Shown: positions 1-8,317 of the stretch, piece after piece | Layout of the letters: the number at the start of each line of letters is the position of its first letter | How positions within the stretch are numbered: position 1 is the first letter of the stretch | NCBI RefSeq assembly: GCF_000276805.1 | Contig: NZ_AKXQ01000006.1 | Coordinates: 1-64,000 of the forward strand | Reading direction: 5' to 3' | DNA length: 64,000 nt | Source of the DNA: Moritella dasanensis ArB 0140 | Lineage (GTDB): Bacteria; Pseudomonadota; Gammaproteobacteria; Enterobacterales; Moritellaceae | Translations under genes and position numbers: made by a program | The notes under the pieces: generated by a model | Seen by the model: the letters and a program-made list of their open reading frames with translations, nothing else | What the model was told of the DNA's origin: nothing | The model's database searches: none

Positions 1-602
1 TGTGCTGTTGCAGCATTGGTGGCGGCTTGCAGTGCTGCTTGGAGTGTCGTGACAACATCTTCAGCGACAACCGCATCCGTCATACTTGTATCAACAAATA
101 TTTTACTTTGCCCAGCCTGCGTAAATGTCTCAGTCTCAAATTCAGCTTTAGCCAGTGTTTCATCACCAGTACGTTCTACAGAGACTGCAGACGAACGGCC
201 ACCATCACTTGCACTACCGGCAGCAGTACTTACAGGATCGATAAACTCTTCATCAGAAAGGATTAATTCTTGAATGGCACGAATGTCAGCTAAAACATCA
301 TCACCAACTTGCGGTTGGCCTGGTGTTGGTTGATCACTCGCTTCAGTAATTTCATCTAACACATCCATCGCTATATCAGGTGTGTCAGCATTATCAGTTG
401 CTTTAAAATGCTCATCGATGATCACTTGTGAGCCATCGGCATATTTCAATATAACTTGAGCTCCAGACGTGATCTCAATTTTGCCACCCGCAGCGATTTC
501 ATAACCACTTTCCAAGGATTGACTATCCTGCTCAAGTATATGCTCCGCTTTACCGTTAACAGATATAACTTGGGCTTGTTGGGGGATGACAAATGTGATC
601 AT
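1..602 (-). CDS. Giant LapA/RTX-type surface adhesin, N-terminal part only
   Basis: The gene runs off the left edge, so only about 200 N-terminal residues are visible. There is no classical signal peptide, as expected for a type I secreted adhesin. Residues 1-65 form a small beta-rich module (VISVNGKAE, GGKIEITSGAQV, LKYADGSQV) like the LapA retention module that plugs the outer-membrane TolC pore. Residues 66-120 are an acidic linker, followed by STAAG at 125-129, the form of site cut by the periplasmic protease LapG. An Ala/Thr-rich stretch begins near residue 185. The start ATG has AAGGA 8-9 bases upstream. In this family the rest is thousands of residues of VCBS, cadherin-like or Ig-like repeats plus RTX calcium-binding repeats, holding the cell to surfaces until c-di-GMP falls. 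The class is fairly secure; repeat type and ligand lie outside the window. Confidence 0.8.
   Translation of the reverse strand, partial: MITFVIPQQAQVISVNGKAEHILEQDSQSLESGYEIAAGGKIEITSGAQVILKYADGSQVIIDEHFKATDNADTPDIAMDVLDEITEASDQPTPGQPQVGDDVLADIRAIQELILSDEEFIDPVSTAAGSASDGGRSSAVSVERTGDETLAKAEFETETFTQAGQSKIFVDTSMTDAVVAEDVVTTLQAALQAATNAATA
216..227 (-). other. Codons of the predicted LapG cleavage motif TAAG
   Basis: These 12 bases encode Thr126-Ala-Ala-Gly129 of the adhesin. LapG-type cysteine proteases cut (T/P)AAG sites within about the first 130 residues of LapA-like adhesins. Position and flanking acidic and Gly/Ser-rich sequence fit. The cut itself is inferred. Confidence 0.65.
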
Positions 603-993
603 GGGTAAGTCCTTTTGACTATCTTATTCCAAGGAGCAGGTAAAGCCTGCATAATTATCGGTTTACCGACATTTTAATCATTTAATAATAGTAATTAAAC
701 ATCTAATTAACACATACTACTAACATCTAAGCACATCGCCAATCACAACTTAACAGAGTCACTACAAGGCATTGGTTTTAATAGCACTTCTATTATACAT
801 GTTTAACAAAACATAAACCATTGTATGAAATGTAATTTTATATACAAAACTTGCCTAATTTATTATTTATGACTTACCCTTTTAAAAGAACTCGTTATCA
901 TTTCAGTAAGCTATTGTAATTAATAATCATTTACAAAAACGACTTTAGTACTAAGTTAGTATGACTATATATTTTTTTAATTTAAAACAAAAA
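603..993. other. AT-rich intergenic region upstream of the adhesin
   Basis: No convincing gene is seen here. The region is very AT-rich and should hold the promoter of the minus-strand adhesin and its 5' leader. I could not pick out a specific operator. Confidence 0.4.
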
Positions 994-1023
994 AAGCCCA
1001 TCGTTATTGCTAACGATGGGCTT
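985..1023 (-). terminator. Rho-independent terminator of dctPQM
   Basis: A perfect 13-bp stem (994-1006 with 1011-1023) closes a 4-base loop. In the minus direction it is followed by a run of about seven T. It sits about 50 bases past the dctM stop. Confidence 0.9.
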
Positions 1024-1074
1024 AAAAACCATTAAATTTAATACATTGTCGGTTAGATCACTTATTTAAATAAG

Positions 1075-2397
1075 TTATTTCCACCACAACGCGAGCTCAG
1101 GGAAGATGATAAGTAACGCCAGTGCGACTACTTGCAAGCAGATAAACGGTACTAACGCACTGAATATTTCACCTAAACTGATGTCTTTTGGTGCGACTGA
1201 TTTAAGATAGAAAGCAGCCGGACCAAAGGGTGGTGATAAGAAGGAAACCTGCATATTCATACAGAACACCACACCAAACCAAATAGGATCAAAACCAAGA
1301 CCAACAACAATCGGCACAAAGATAGGCATAGTAAGTAGTGCAACACCTACCCAATCCAGGAACATACCCAATACAAACAGCACTGCCATCATGATTAAGA
1401 TAGTCCCCATTGGGCTACCACCACTCATCGCGAGAATACCTTCACTGACGAAATCAATGCCGCCCATCAAGTTGTAAACACCAACCAATGCGCTCGCACC
1501 AATACCAATCCAGATGATCATGCCACAAGTACGCAAGGTCGCAATCGAACTTTCTTTTAACATGTTCCAGTTAAGTTCACCACGAATCGCCGCACTAATG
1601 GCAATACCAACAACACCCAATGCCGATGCTTCAGTAATTGACGCAATACCGCTGTAGATACTACCCAGTACCACTGCAACAGATAACATCGGGAATAATA
1701 ATGCTTTCTTAAAGTTAATATTTTTTGCTTCGTCTTCCGCTAATTCTTCCGCGCTAGGCAAGGGTGCTAATGACGGGTTTAAATAACAACGAACCAATAC
1801 ATACACAATATACAATAACGCTAATATCGCAGCTGGTAAGAACGACGCTTTAAACAGATCGCCAATGGATACACTTGCCGTGAGACCATAAATAATCAAC
1901 ACGATACTTGGCGGTAACATAGTCCCTAACGCGCCACCAGCACAAGTCGTACCAATCGCCAGTTTACGGTCGTAACCCAAGCGCAGCATTTGTGGTAATG
2001 CCAGAATACCAAGCAGTACCGTTTCACCACCAATCACACCTGACATAGATGCCAGTAATACCGCGACTAATAACGTTTGAACGGCAACGCCACCACGGAC
2101 GTTACGCGCGACCTTTTTCATTGCATCGAATAAGTCACGCGCAATACCTGAACGGTCAAGCAAGGCGGCCATCAATACAAACATAGGCACGGCTAAGAAT
2201 ACGTAGCCACTAACAAAACTATAAATCCGGCTGGTGATCAGGGGTAACACCTCTGGACCAAACCAACCAAATGTGAAAATAACAGCAACTAAGCCCGTTA
2301 CAAATGCCAACTGCATACCTGTTAATAACAGGCCAATCATAAGCACCAGCATTAACAAACTGCCGTAACCAATACCGATAGATGAAAGATCAAACAT
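1075..2397 (-). CDS. dctM: TRAP transporter large permease subunit DctM
   Basis: The 440-residue hydrophobic protein has about 12 predicted membrane segments, the usual size of DctM. It is the sodium-coupled channel subunit of a tripartite ATP-independent periplasmic transporter in the inner membrane. Family features include the Gly/Pro-rich segments GGETVLLGILALP, GALGTMLPPS and FLSPPFGPAAFYLKSVAP. It starts one base after the dctQ stop codon, so the two are translationally linked, and a strong terminator follows. The sequence style is that of TRAP systems for polar organic acids and polyols, not the C4-dicarboxylate prototype. The GntR-like operator upstream of dctP and adjacent gntK point to gluconate or a related sugar acid, which is inference. 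Confidence 0.93.
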   Translation of the reverse strand: MFDLSSIGIGYGSLLMLVLMIGLLLTGMQLAFVTGLVAVIFTFGWFGPEVLPLITSRIYSFVSGYVFLAVPMFVLMAALLDRSGIARDLFDAMKKVARNVRGGVAVQTLLVAVLLASMSGVIGGETVLLGILALPQMLRLGYDRKLAIGTTCAGGALGTMLPPSIVLIIYGLTASVSIGDLFKASFLPAAILALLYIVYVLVRCYLNPSLAPLPSAEELAEDEAKNINFKKALLFPMLSVAVVLGSIYSGIASITEASALGVVGIAISAAIRGELNWNMLKESSIATLRTCGMIIWIGIGASALVGVYNLMGGIDFVSEGILAMSGGSPMGTILIMMAVLFVLGMFLDWVGVALLTMPIFVPIVVGLGFDPIWFGVVFCMNMQVSFLSPPFGPAAFYLKSVAPKDISLGEIFSALVPFICLQVVALALLIIFPELALWWK

Positions 2398-2398
2398 A

Positions 2399-2944
2399 TT
2401 ATTTATTCTTCTTAACTAAGTCGTGGATATCTTGAATGAGGTGCAACACAAATTGCACTGACATTAAGCACAAAGTACCAAAAATTAACGCTTTAAGTAG
2501 CGCAGGATATGCAGGATCCCAAGCAGAGCCCGATGTTTCTAAACGCATTTCACCCCAAGGTGCATACCAAGCACCTTCAGTCATTGTCCATGCCGCAATA
2601 GAAAGTAAAACAGTGAACAATAACCCCATAATATGATGGAATACATTCAAGTACTGTTTTGTTCGTTCTGATACATGATCATAAATAAGAACAACACGAA
2701 CGTGTTTGTCTGTCGCTAATCCATAAGCGCCACCAATTACAAATAATGAGCCACCAATAAAGGATGCTGTTTCATGTACCCAAATCGTCGGTGCATTAAA
2801 TACATAACGCATCAACACTTCATAGAACGATATTAATACCGTAAATAAAAACAGCACACTAATGGCATTACCAGCCCATATAATGCCCGCGTCAAGGCGG
2901 TTTCTTGGTTGCAGTTCTTCTGGATTACTCATCGATTTAGTCAT
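2399..2944 (-). CDS. dctQ: TRAP transporter small permease subunit DctQ
   Basis: The 181-residue protein has four predicted membrane segments (about residues 22-45, 60-80, 105-125, 150-170), typical of DctQ, the small inner-membrane subunit that pairs with DctM and docks the binding protein. The segment RYVFNAPTIWVHETASFIGG matches the family region where an aromatic/Pro stretch precedes helix 2. A start four codons later (MSNPEEL) is also possible; neither start has a strong ribosome-binding site. It follows dctP by 56 bases containing a hairpin and is coupled to dctM. Confidence 0.9.
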   Translation of the reverse strand: MTKSMSNPEELQPRNRLDAGIIWAGNAISVLFLFTVLISFYEVLMRYVFNAPTIWVHETASFIGGSLFVIGGAYGLATDKHVRVVLIYDHVSERTKQYLNVFHHIMGLLFTVLLSIAAWTMTEGAWYAPWGEMRLETSGSAWDPAYPALLKALIFGTLCLMSVQFVLHLIQDIHDLVKKNK

Positions 2945-2954
2945 CTTATAAGTG

Positions 2955-2979
2955 GAAAAAAAGGCTGCAGTGCAGCCTT
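2955..2979 (-). terminator. Attenuator hairpin between dctP and dctQM
   Basis: Complementary arms 2961-2967 and 2973-2979 (extendable to 9 bp) are followed on the minus strand by about seven T. Such partial terminators after the binding-protein gene let it be made in excess over the permeases. Confidence 0.7.
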
Positions 2980-3000
2980 CAGGTATAGCACTTACTTAAA

Positions 3001-4017
3001 TTACAGTAAGTTTTTCGCTTTCAAATGTGCTGTTACAGAATCATATACTTTTTGTGCGTTTGGAGAACGTTTTGCATAAACTTCCCATTGGCTACGCGCA
3101 ATGATACGGAATTTTTTACGTTCTGCTGCTGGCCAGTCATGTATTGTAATCTTTGGATCTGCCATTGCTTCTGCAACCGCTTCAGCATCTGCTTTCTTTA
3201 AGGTATCAACCATAGTGTAAGCAAACGTTTTAACTGAATCTTGCATTATTTTTTGTAAATCAGCTGGTAGTTTGTTCCACGATTTTGCACTGATTGATAC
3301 TTCAATTGCAGGTAAAGAATGGAAACCAGGATAGACAGGATGCGGTGCGATGTCATTTAGACCGGCTTTATGGTTCGTTGAAAATACCGTGTAATCGGCA
3401 GCATCAATAACGCCTTTACTTAAACCTGTAAATACTTCTGAACCCGGTAAGTTAACCGGTGAAGCACCTGCCGCAGCAAAGACTTGTTGCACTAGACCTT
3501 CTGGTGCACGTAGTTTAAGCCCTTTAAGATCGGCTACGCCATTAAGCGGCACTTTAGAAACAAACGCTTCAAGACCCGTTGCTGATGCACCAATATAGTA
3601 GATACCATATGGCTGATAGATTTCACGCATTAGCTCGTTACCGCCGCCGTTATACATGTAATCAAGTAATTGTTCAGGCTCAGACCAAGCACCAACCGTG
3701 TTGCCCATCAAACCAAAGGCAGGATCTTTACCAGCAAAGAAACCCGTTGCCGTAATGTGACCTTGTAAAACCCCAAATTTAATCGCATCCAGTGTTTCGG
3801 TGTGCTTAATAACAGCACCAACAGGCAACATAGTGACATCGATACGACCGTCAGAATCTTTTTCTAGTTGGTCAGCCCATGCTTGTTGCACTTGGAAGTT
3901 CTTCTCACCTGATGGATCTGAAGATTGGAATTTGAAGTTAAACTCAGCAGCGAATGCAGATGCACTCATTAACGCGGCAACAGACGCTGCAAGTATTGTT
4001 TTAGAAATCGTTTTCAT
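3001..4017 (-). CDS. dctP: TRAP transporter substrate-binding protein DctP
   Basis: The 338-residue periplasmic protein has a clear signal peptide (residues 1-23, ending SASAFA|A). It belongs to the DctP family. The segment KGLKLRAPEG places the conserved Arg170 that binds the substrate carboxylate in most members, and GSEVFTGLSKGVIDAADYT is the usual following motif. It is first in the dctPQM operon. The roughly 330-base upstream region carries a near-perfect GntR operator, tying expression to gluconate. Substrate assignment (gluconate or another sugar acid) rests on context and is not proven by the sequence. Confidence 0.92.
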   Translation of the reverse strand: MKTISKTILAASVAALMSASAFAAEFNFKFQSSDPSGEKNFQVQQAWADQLEKDSDGRIDVTMLPVGAVIKHTETLDAIKFGVLQGHITATGFFAGKDPAFGLMGNTVGAWSEPEQLLDYMYNGGGNELMREIYQPYGIYYIGASATGLEAFVSKVPLNGVADLKGLKLRAPEGLVQQVFAAAGASPVNLPGSEVFTGLSKGVIDAADYTVFSTNHKAGLNDIAPHPVYPGFHSLPAIEVSISAKSWNKLPADLQKIMQDSVKTFAYTMVDTLKKADAEAVAEAMADPKITIHDWPAAERKKFRIIARSQWEVYAKRSPNAQKVYDSVTAHLKAKNLL

Positions 4018-4084
4018 TAGTAGCGGTATCCTTGTTTCTGGTAAACCCGATAATGATGTTATGTTAACTTTTATGTTAATCGTT

Positions 4085-4100
4085 ATGTTACCGGTAACTA
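4085..4100. promoter_or_regulatory. GntR-like operator upstream of dctP
   Basis: ATGTTACCGGTAACTA contains a perfect 12-bp palindrome (4087-4098) and matches the enterobacterial GntR operator (ATGTTA-N4-TAACAT) at all but the last two bases. It lies 68 bases upstream of the dctP start. Nearby ATGTTAA repeats at about 4057-4080 may be degenerate extra sites. The rest of 4101-4247 shows no gene. Confidence 0.75.
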
Positions 4101-4247
4101 TTAAGGCAATCTTACTCTCACAAACAGTTAAACTCTAGGGCTAACATCACATTTTTACATAAAATCATCGGATAATTTCAACTTTCAAGTCACTATTGTT
4201 ACATATGCACAACTTTATTGTTTCATTTGAAAGTATAATTTCGGGAT

Positions 4248-4282
4248 AAAAAAAACGGCCATATTTTGATTAAAATATGACC
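4248..4282 (-). terminator. Terminator of gntK
   Basis: The stem 4257-4267 with 4272-4282 (11 bp, one G-U in the minus-strand RNA) is followed by eight T on the minus strand. It lies about 70 bases past the gntK stop and separates it from dctP. Confidence 0.8.
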
Positions 4283-4349
4283 ATTATTATATTTTATGAA
4301 TGCACTGATATTTTATAAGATCAGTCGTAATCAAGACAATATCGCAATA

Positions 4350-4862
4350 CTATTCGCTCGATAAAGCAGCGACACTGAGCATTACAATGTCATCAATTGT
4401 ACCATCAATAGGCACAGAGAGTACGTCGCTTTCATCTGCCAAAGGTAGCTCTAAAGTACTGAACTGACTTTTTAACATCTCTCCACCACTAAAGAAGTGG
4501 CCTGCTCGTGCTTTCATACGCGTTAAAATTAAATCAAAGCTGCCATCTAAGTAGATAAATGTCACGGCTTTATTACCGTCACGAATTTGATCACGGTAAT
4601 CTTTGCGTAATGCAGAACAAACGATAACGCCTGTTTCGTTCTTCTGCTCAATACTAAAACACGCATCACGGATACGTTCTAACCAAGGTTGACGGTCTGC
4701 ATCATTTAATGGCTGGCTCGCGGCCATTTTTAAAATATTCGCTTTCGGATGCAGGTCATCGCCATCAATAAACTTAACGCCAAGTTGCTGTGAAATTTTT
4801 AATCCTATCGTGGACTTTCCGCTGCCAGAAACGCCCATGACAATAATGCTTCTACCTATCAT
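4350..4862 (-). CDS. gntK: Gluconokinase
   Basis: The 170-residue cytosolic kinase phosphorylates D-gluconate to 6-phosphogluconate using ATP. The P-loop GVSGSGKS is at residues 10-17, followed by FIDGDDLHPKANILKMA and PLNDADRQPWL, both hallmarks of GntK-type gluconokinases. Later segments VCSALRKDYRD and ARAGHFF also fit. Length matches the family (about 170-180). It lies downstream of gntR with an 83-base gap that contains a GntR-like operator, so it is probably repressed unless gluconate is present. Its product is the substrate of the divergent gnd. Confidence 0.95.
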   Translation of the reverse strand: MIGRSIIVMGVSGSGKSTIGLKISQQLGVKFIDGDDLHPKANILKMAASQPLNDADRQPWLERIRDACFSIEQKNETGVIVCSALRKDYRDQIRDGNKAVTFIYLDGSFDLILTRMKARAGHFFSGGEMLKSQFSTLELPLADESDVLSVPIDGTIDDIVMLSVAALSSE

Positions 4863-4901
4863 ATTATTTACTTCTTAACATTACTCGAAATCAACACGGC
4901 A

Positions 4902-4917
4902 ATGTTACCGATAACAC
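4902..4917. promoter_or_regulatory. GntR-like operator upstream of gntK
   Basis: ATGTTACCGATAACAC fits ATGTTA-N4-TAACAT with a single mismatch at the last base. It is 40 bases upstream of gntK and shares its core with the dctP operator. Confidence 0.75.
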
Positions 4918-4945
4918 AATAAAACACAAGTTTTATTAGTACATA

Positions 4946-5959
4946 TTAGGTAGAAGCACGCTCTGAAATAATAAAACCGAGATCCAGATGCTTATTTTCG
5001 ATCGGTTCATCGTTGATTCTTTTAAGTAACATTGTTGCCGCTTGCTCACCAATATCAAAGCGAGGAATAGACACAGACGTTAATTTAGGGTTTGTTGCTG
5101 AGCAAATTTCAAGGTCGTTAAAGCCAACTAAGGCGATATCTTTTGGTACTTTCAAATTACGACGTTGGCACTCAAACAGGGCACCAGCCGCTAAATCATC
5201 ATTACAAAAGAAGATACAATCCGTTTCAGGCCATTCACCCAATATCTCCGTCAGCATATCTGCGCCCATCTGGTAAGTAGACGCATAGTTACTGGTGACA
5301 ACACGATCATCGCTCAAATCGGTTTCCCAAATCGCTTTACGCCAACCATCCAAACGCATCTGTGCACGTAAATCCATACGCGCGCCGGCAAAGCCAATAT
5401 TTTTATAGCCTTTACCAATTAAATGCTCTGTCATCTTATAGCCAGCTTCTTCATGATCTAAGCCAACCGACATATCAATGGCGTTACCATTACATTCCAT
5501 GATCTCGACAACAGGTAAGTTTGATTTACGTAACAGGCGATTACTGCGTTCGGTATGATGGGTTCCCGAAATGATGATACCGTCGATACCAAACTGTAAA
5601 TAGGTTTCAATCAAACGTTCTTCTTCTAACAATGAATAACCCGAGTGACCTAATAAGATCTGAAAGCCTTGCCCTAACATCACATCATTAATACCGCGTA
5701 CAACGTCAGCAAATACGCCGTTAGATAATGAAGGCACAATTAATACCACCGTTTTACTTTGCTTGGCACTTAACATGCTAGCGGCACGGTTAGGTATATA
5801 GCCCATTTGATCTATGGCTTTATGGATAGTTAAGCGTAATGATTCCGATACTTTCTCAGGTGTGCGGATCGCCCTAGAGACGGTAATTTTAGTCACGCCT
5901 ACTTTATTTGCAACATCTTGTAAGGTCACTCGACCGGACTTGCGACTGTTGGAACTCAT
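4946..5959 (-). CDS. gntR: GntR-type LacI-family transcriptional repressor
   Basis: The 337-residue protein has the LacI-family architecture. Its N-terminal helix-turn-helix with hinge (residues about 10-60: VTLQDVANKVGVTKITVSRAIR, then GYIPNRAASML) is followed by a periplasmic-binding-like effector domain. Arrangement next to gntK and the presence of GntR-consensus operators support the gluconate repressor assignment. In E. coli, GntR releases DNA on binding gluconate. The start has typical basic residues before the HTH. A GntR-like operator lies between it and gntK, so the kinase can be transcribed separately. Confidence 0.9.
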   Translation of the reverse strand: MSSNSRKSGRVTLQDVANKVGVTKITVSRAIRTPEKVSESLRLTIHKAIDQMGYIPNRAASMLSAKQSKTVVLIVPSLSNGVFADVVRGINDVMLGQGFQILLGHSGYSLLEEERLIETYLQFGIDGIIISGTHHTERSNRLLRKSNLPVVEIMECNGNAIDMSVGLDHEEAGYKMTEHLIGKGYKNIGFAGARMDLRAQMRLDGWRKAIWETDLSDDRVVTSNYASTYQMGADMLTEILGEWPETDCIFFCNDDLAAGALFECQRRNLKVPKDIALVGFNDLEICSATNPKLTSVSIPRFDIGEQAATMLLKRINDEPIENKHLDLGFIISERAST

Positions 5960-6218
5960 ACGCCTAATATCCTTAGTTATAAAATACTTACCTCATTATA
6001 CCTATCTTCAATTAGGGGTAAATAAACTTTTCAATTAACTTTAAATTAGCAAATTCGTATAGTTTTCAACATATTTGTTAATTTATTTAGCCGTTAATGC
6101 TACTGATATGTTTAAAAAATATTCACGAGACTGTTATATAAACATATTAGTAATTTTAGCTATATTTATATAATTGGGCAGGAAAGAACCAATCTTAAAT
6201 TTATACAAACTATGATAG

Positions 6219-6234
6219 TGTGAGGTAGATCTCA
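6219..6234. promoter_or_regulatory. CRP-like site between gntR and gnd
   Basis: TGTGA-N6-TCTCA matches the CRP consensus TGTGA-N6-TCACA at nine of ten positions. It lies in the 470-base divergent region. Catabolite control of gluconate genes is known in enterobacteria; its use here is inferred. Confidence 0.5.
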
Positions 6235-6320
6235 TAAGACAATACGGATTAACCATATCAATTTTAATGATTTAAAATTAGTTTATCCAAAAAGTGTGAT
6301 TTAGATGAAAAAGACAAATA

Positions 6321-6336
6321 ACGATAGCGTTAACAT
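6321..6336. promoter_or_regulatory. Possible weaker GntR operator before gnd
   Basis: On the minus strand this reads ATGTTA-ACGC-TATCGT: one perfect half-site and a second with two mismatches to TAACAT. It is about 90 bases upstream of gnd. Much weaker than the other two sites. Confidence 0.35.
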
Positions 6337-6427
6337 TGTATCTTTTGCTACTTTCTATATCATGCCTTAAACAATCAGGCATTAGCCAATTCTCACCTTC
6401 ATGACTTGCCAAGGCACAGAGGAACAG

Positions 6428-7930
6428 ATGAACAATAATATTGATATTGCAGTAATAGGTTTAGGCGTAATGGGTGCCAACATGGCATTAAACTTAGCAG
6501 AACGTGGTTTCTCAGTTGCCGCTTTTGATATTAACGAAGCCCGTCGTACTGACATCGTTAAGCGTCATCAACCTCTCACAGCAGCAAAATTAATCGCTGT
6601 TGCCGATCTTGCAGAACTAATTAACCAACTAGATACGCCACGTCGTATCGTGCTTTCTGTACCAGCAGGTCCGGTTGTTGATATCATTTGTAATGACTTA
6701 ATTGCAGCTGGCTTAGAAGCAAGCGACATTGTGGTTGATACAGGTAATAGCCAATGGCGAGATTCAATTACCCGTGCAGATTCTTATGCCGGCAAGTTTA
6801 ACTTCTTCACTTGTGCTATTTCAGGTGGTGAAGTGGGCGCTCGTTTTGGTCCTTCACTTATGCCAAGTGGCGACAAAGCAGCATGGGAATTGTTAAAACC
6901 GATGTGGCAAGCAATGTCAGCGAAAGTAGATCCTGTAACAGGTGTTGAAATTGCACGTACACAAGTCGAGCAGCCGTTACCTGAAGGTGAACCTTGTGCT
7001 GAATATATCGGTCCAATCGGTTCTGGTCATTTTGTTAAAATGGTACATAACGGTATCGAATACGCTGATATGCAAATGATTGCCGAAGTTGTGCAGTTCA
7101 TGCGTCAAATCTTGGGTATGTCTGCTGTTGAAGTTGGCGAAGTATTCAGTGAATGGAATAAAGGCAAGCTACAAAGCTACCTCATCGAAATCACCGGTAA
7201 CATCCTGCAAGTTGTTGACCAAGCAACAGGCAAACCTATGGTTGACGTGATCATGGATCAAGCTGGCCAAAAAGGTACGGGTAACTGGACTGCACGTGAA
7301 GCTTTAGAGCTTGGCGTACCAGCAAACGCAATTGCAGAATCTGTATTTGCACGTTGCCTAAGCACACAAAAATCTATCCGTCAGGTTGGCGCGATGAAAC
7401 TTGCAGGTCCTGCAGTGACTATCGAAGACCGTAACGTATGGTTAGAAAAACTGGCTGACGCTCTGTATTGTTCAAAAATCTGTAGCTACGCGCAAGGTTT
7501 TGAATTAATGAGTGCAGCTGAAAAAGAACATAACTGGACGCTTGATTACGTTGCTATTGCAAAAATCTGGCGTGCTGGTTGCGTGATCCGCGCTCACTTC
7601 TTAGATGATATTTCAAAAGCTTACCAGGCTGAGCCTGAGTTATTAAACCTAATGTTAGCTGAACGTTTCACTAATACCCTTGCAGAAAGCCAAATGGCAT
7701 GGCGCGAAGTATTAGCGAAAGCAATCATGCAAGGTATGCCAATGCCTTCAATTAGCGCAGCAATGAGCTACTACGATTGTTACCGTGAAGCAGATTCTTC
7801 AGCAAGCTTAATTCAAGCAATGCGTGATTACTTTGGTGGCCATACTTACCGTCGTAAAGATCAAGATGCAAGCCAAAGCTTCCATTACGATTGGCACTTT
7901 GGTACTGGCGAGCACAAAGCCCAGCACTAA
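6428..7930 (+). CDS. gnd: 6-phosphogluconate dehydrogenase, decarboxylating
   Basis: The cytosolic enzyme oxidises and decarboxylates 6-phosphogluconate to ribulose 5-phosphate, normally with NADP+. From the chosen ATG it is 500 residues. The Rossmann motif GLGVMG is at residues 11-16. The substrate segments ISGGEVGARFGPSLMPSG and GSGHFVKMVHNGIEY include the catalytic Lys and the following His-Asn. An ATG nine codons upstream (6401) also exists; I prefer 6428 because the dinucleotide fold starts directly there. The GGEVGARFGPS and insert sequences differ from the E. coli enzyme, suggesting a separate gnd subgroup. It is divergent from gntR and ends in a strong terminator. With gntK it completes a gluconate shunt into the pentose phosphate pathway. 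Confidence 0.95.
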   Translation: MNNNIDIAVIGLGVMGANMALNLAERGFSVAAFDINEARRTDIVKRHQPLTAAKLIAVADLAELINQLDTPRRIVLSVPAGPVVDIICNDLIAAGLEASDIVVDTGNSQWRDSITRADSYAGKFNFFTCAISGGEVGARFGPSLMPSGDKAAWELLKPMWQAMSAKVDPVTGVEIARTQVEQPLPEGEPCAEYIGPIGSGHFVKMVHNGIEYADMQMIAEVVQFMRQILGMSAVEVGEVFSEWNKGKLQSYLIEITGNILQVVDQATGKPMVDVIMDQAGQKGTGNWTAREALELGVPANAIAESVFARCLSTQKSIRQVGAMKLAGPAVTIEDRNVWLEKLADALYCSKICSYAQGFELMSAAEKEHNWTLDYVAIAKIWRAGCVIRAHFLDDISKAYQAEPELLNLMLAERFTNTLAESQMAWREVLAKAIMQGMPMPSISAAMSYYDCYREADSSASLIQAMRDYFGGHTYRRKDQDASQSFHYDWHFGTGEHKAQH

Positions 7931-7981
7931 TTACTTGATGAATTATATATAATTGATATGCCGTCATCGGTATAACGGTTC

Positions 7982-8006
7982 AAAAACCCAGTGCGCTGGG
8001 TTTTTT
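7982..8006 (+). terminator. Terminator of gnd
   Basis: The ten-bp stem (7982-7991 with 7996-8005) has a TGCG loop and a T run, about 50 bases past the gnd stop. Confidence 0.92.
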
Positions 8007-8317
8007 ATTACCTGCGGTTTATGCTGTCTGTTGTTATTCTCGTCACGACGACCAGCTTACCAGTACAACCAACACCAACAATAACTTCAACGACCACCTC
8101 AACGACCCCGTACGCGAATCATCTACCCCTACTTCACCGCTAAGTGTTATCAACTAAAATTAAGCCTTATGCATAAAATATGACATATATCTTTATCATT
8201 GTTCGCTATTGTATTCTGAAGTATTACAATGCGTAACAAATAGACCCATTAGTCATTAGGCAAGATGATATATTACTTATATCAGCCTATTTTACTCGTC
8301 ATCACAAGGACAATGCG
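8007..8317. other. Intergenic region before azlC
   Basis: No gene is visible. A low-complexity AC-rich stretch (about 8045-8110) is followed by AT-rich sequence that should contain the azlC promoter. No specific operator was identified. Confidence 0.4.

Noticed and set aside
16-273. Plus-strand open frames of 79-85 codons over the left edge
   Set aside because: They overlap the minus-strand adhesin, which has a ribosome-binding site, family features and a TAAG site; the plus frames show no family signal.
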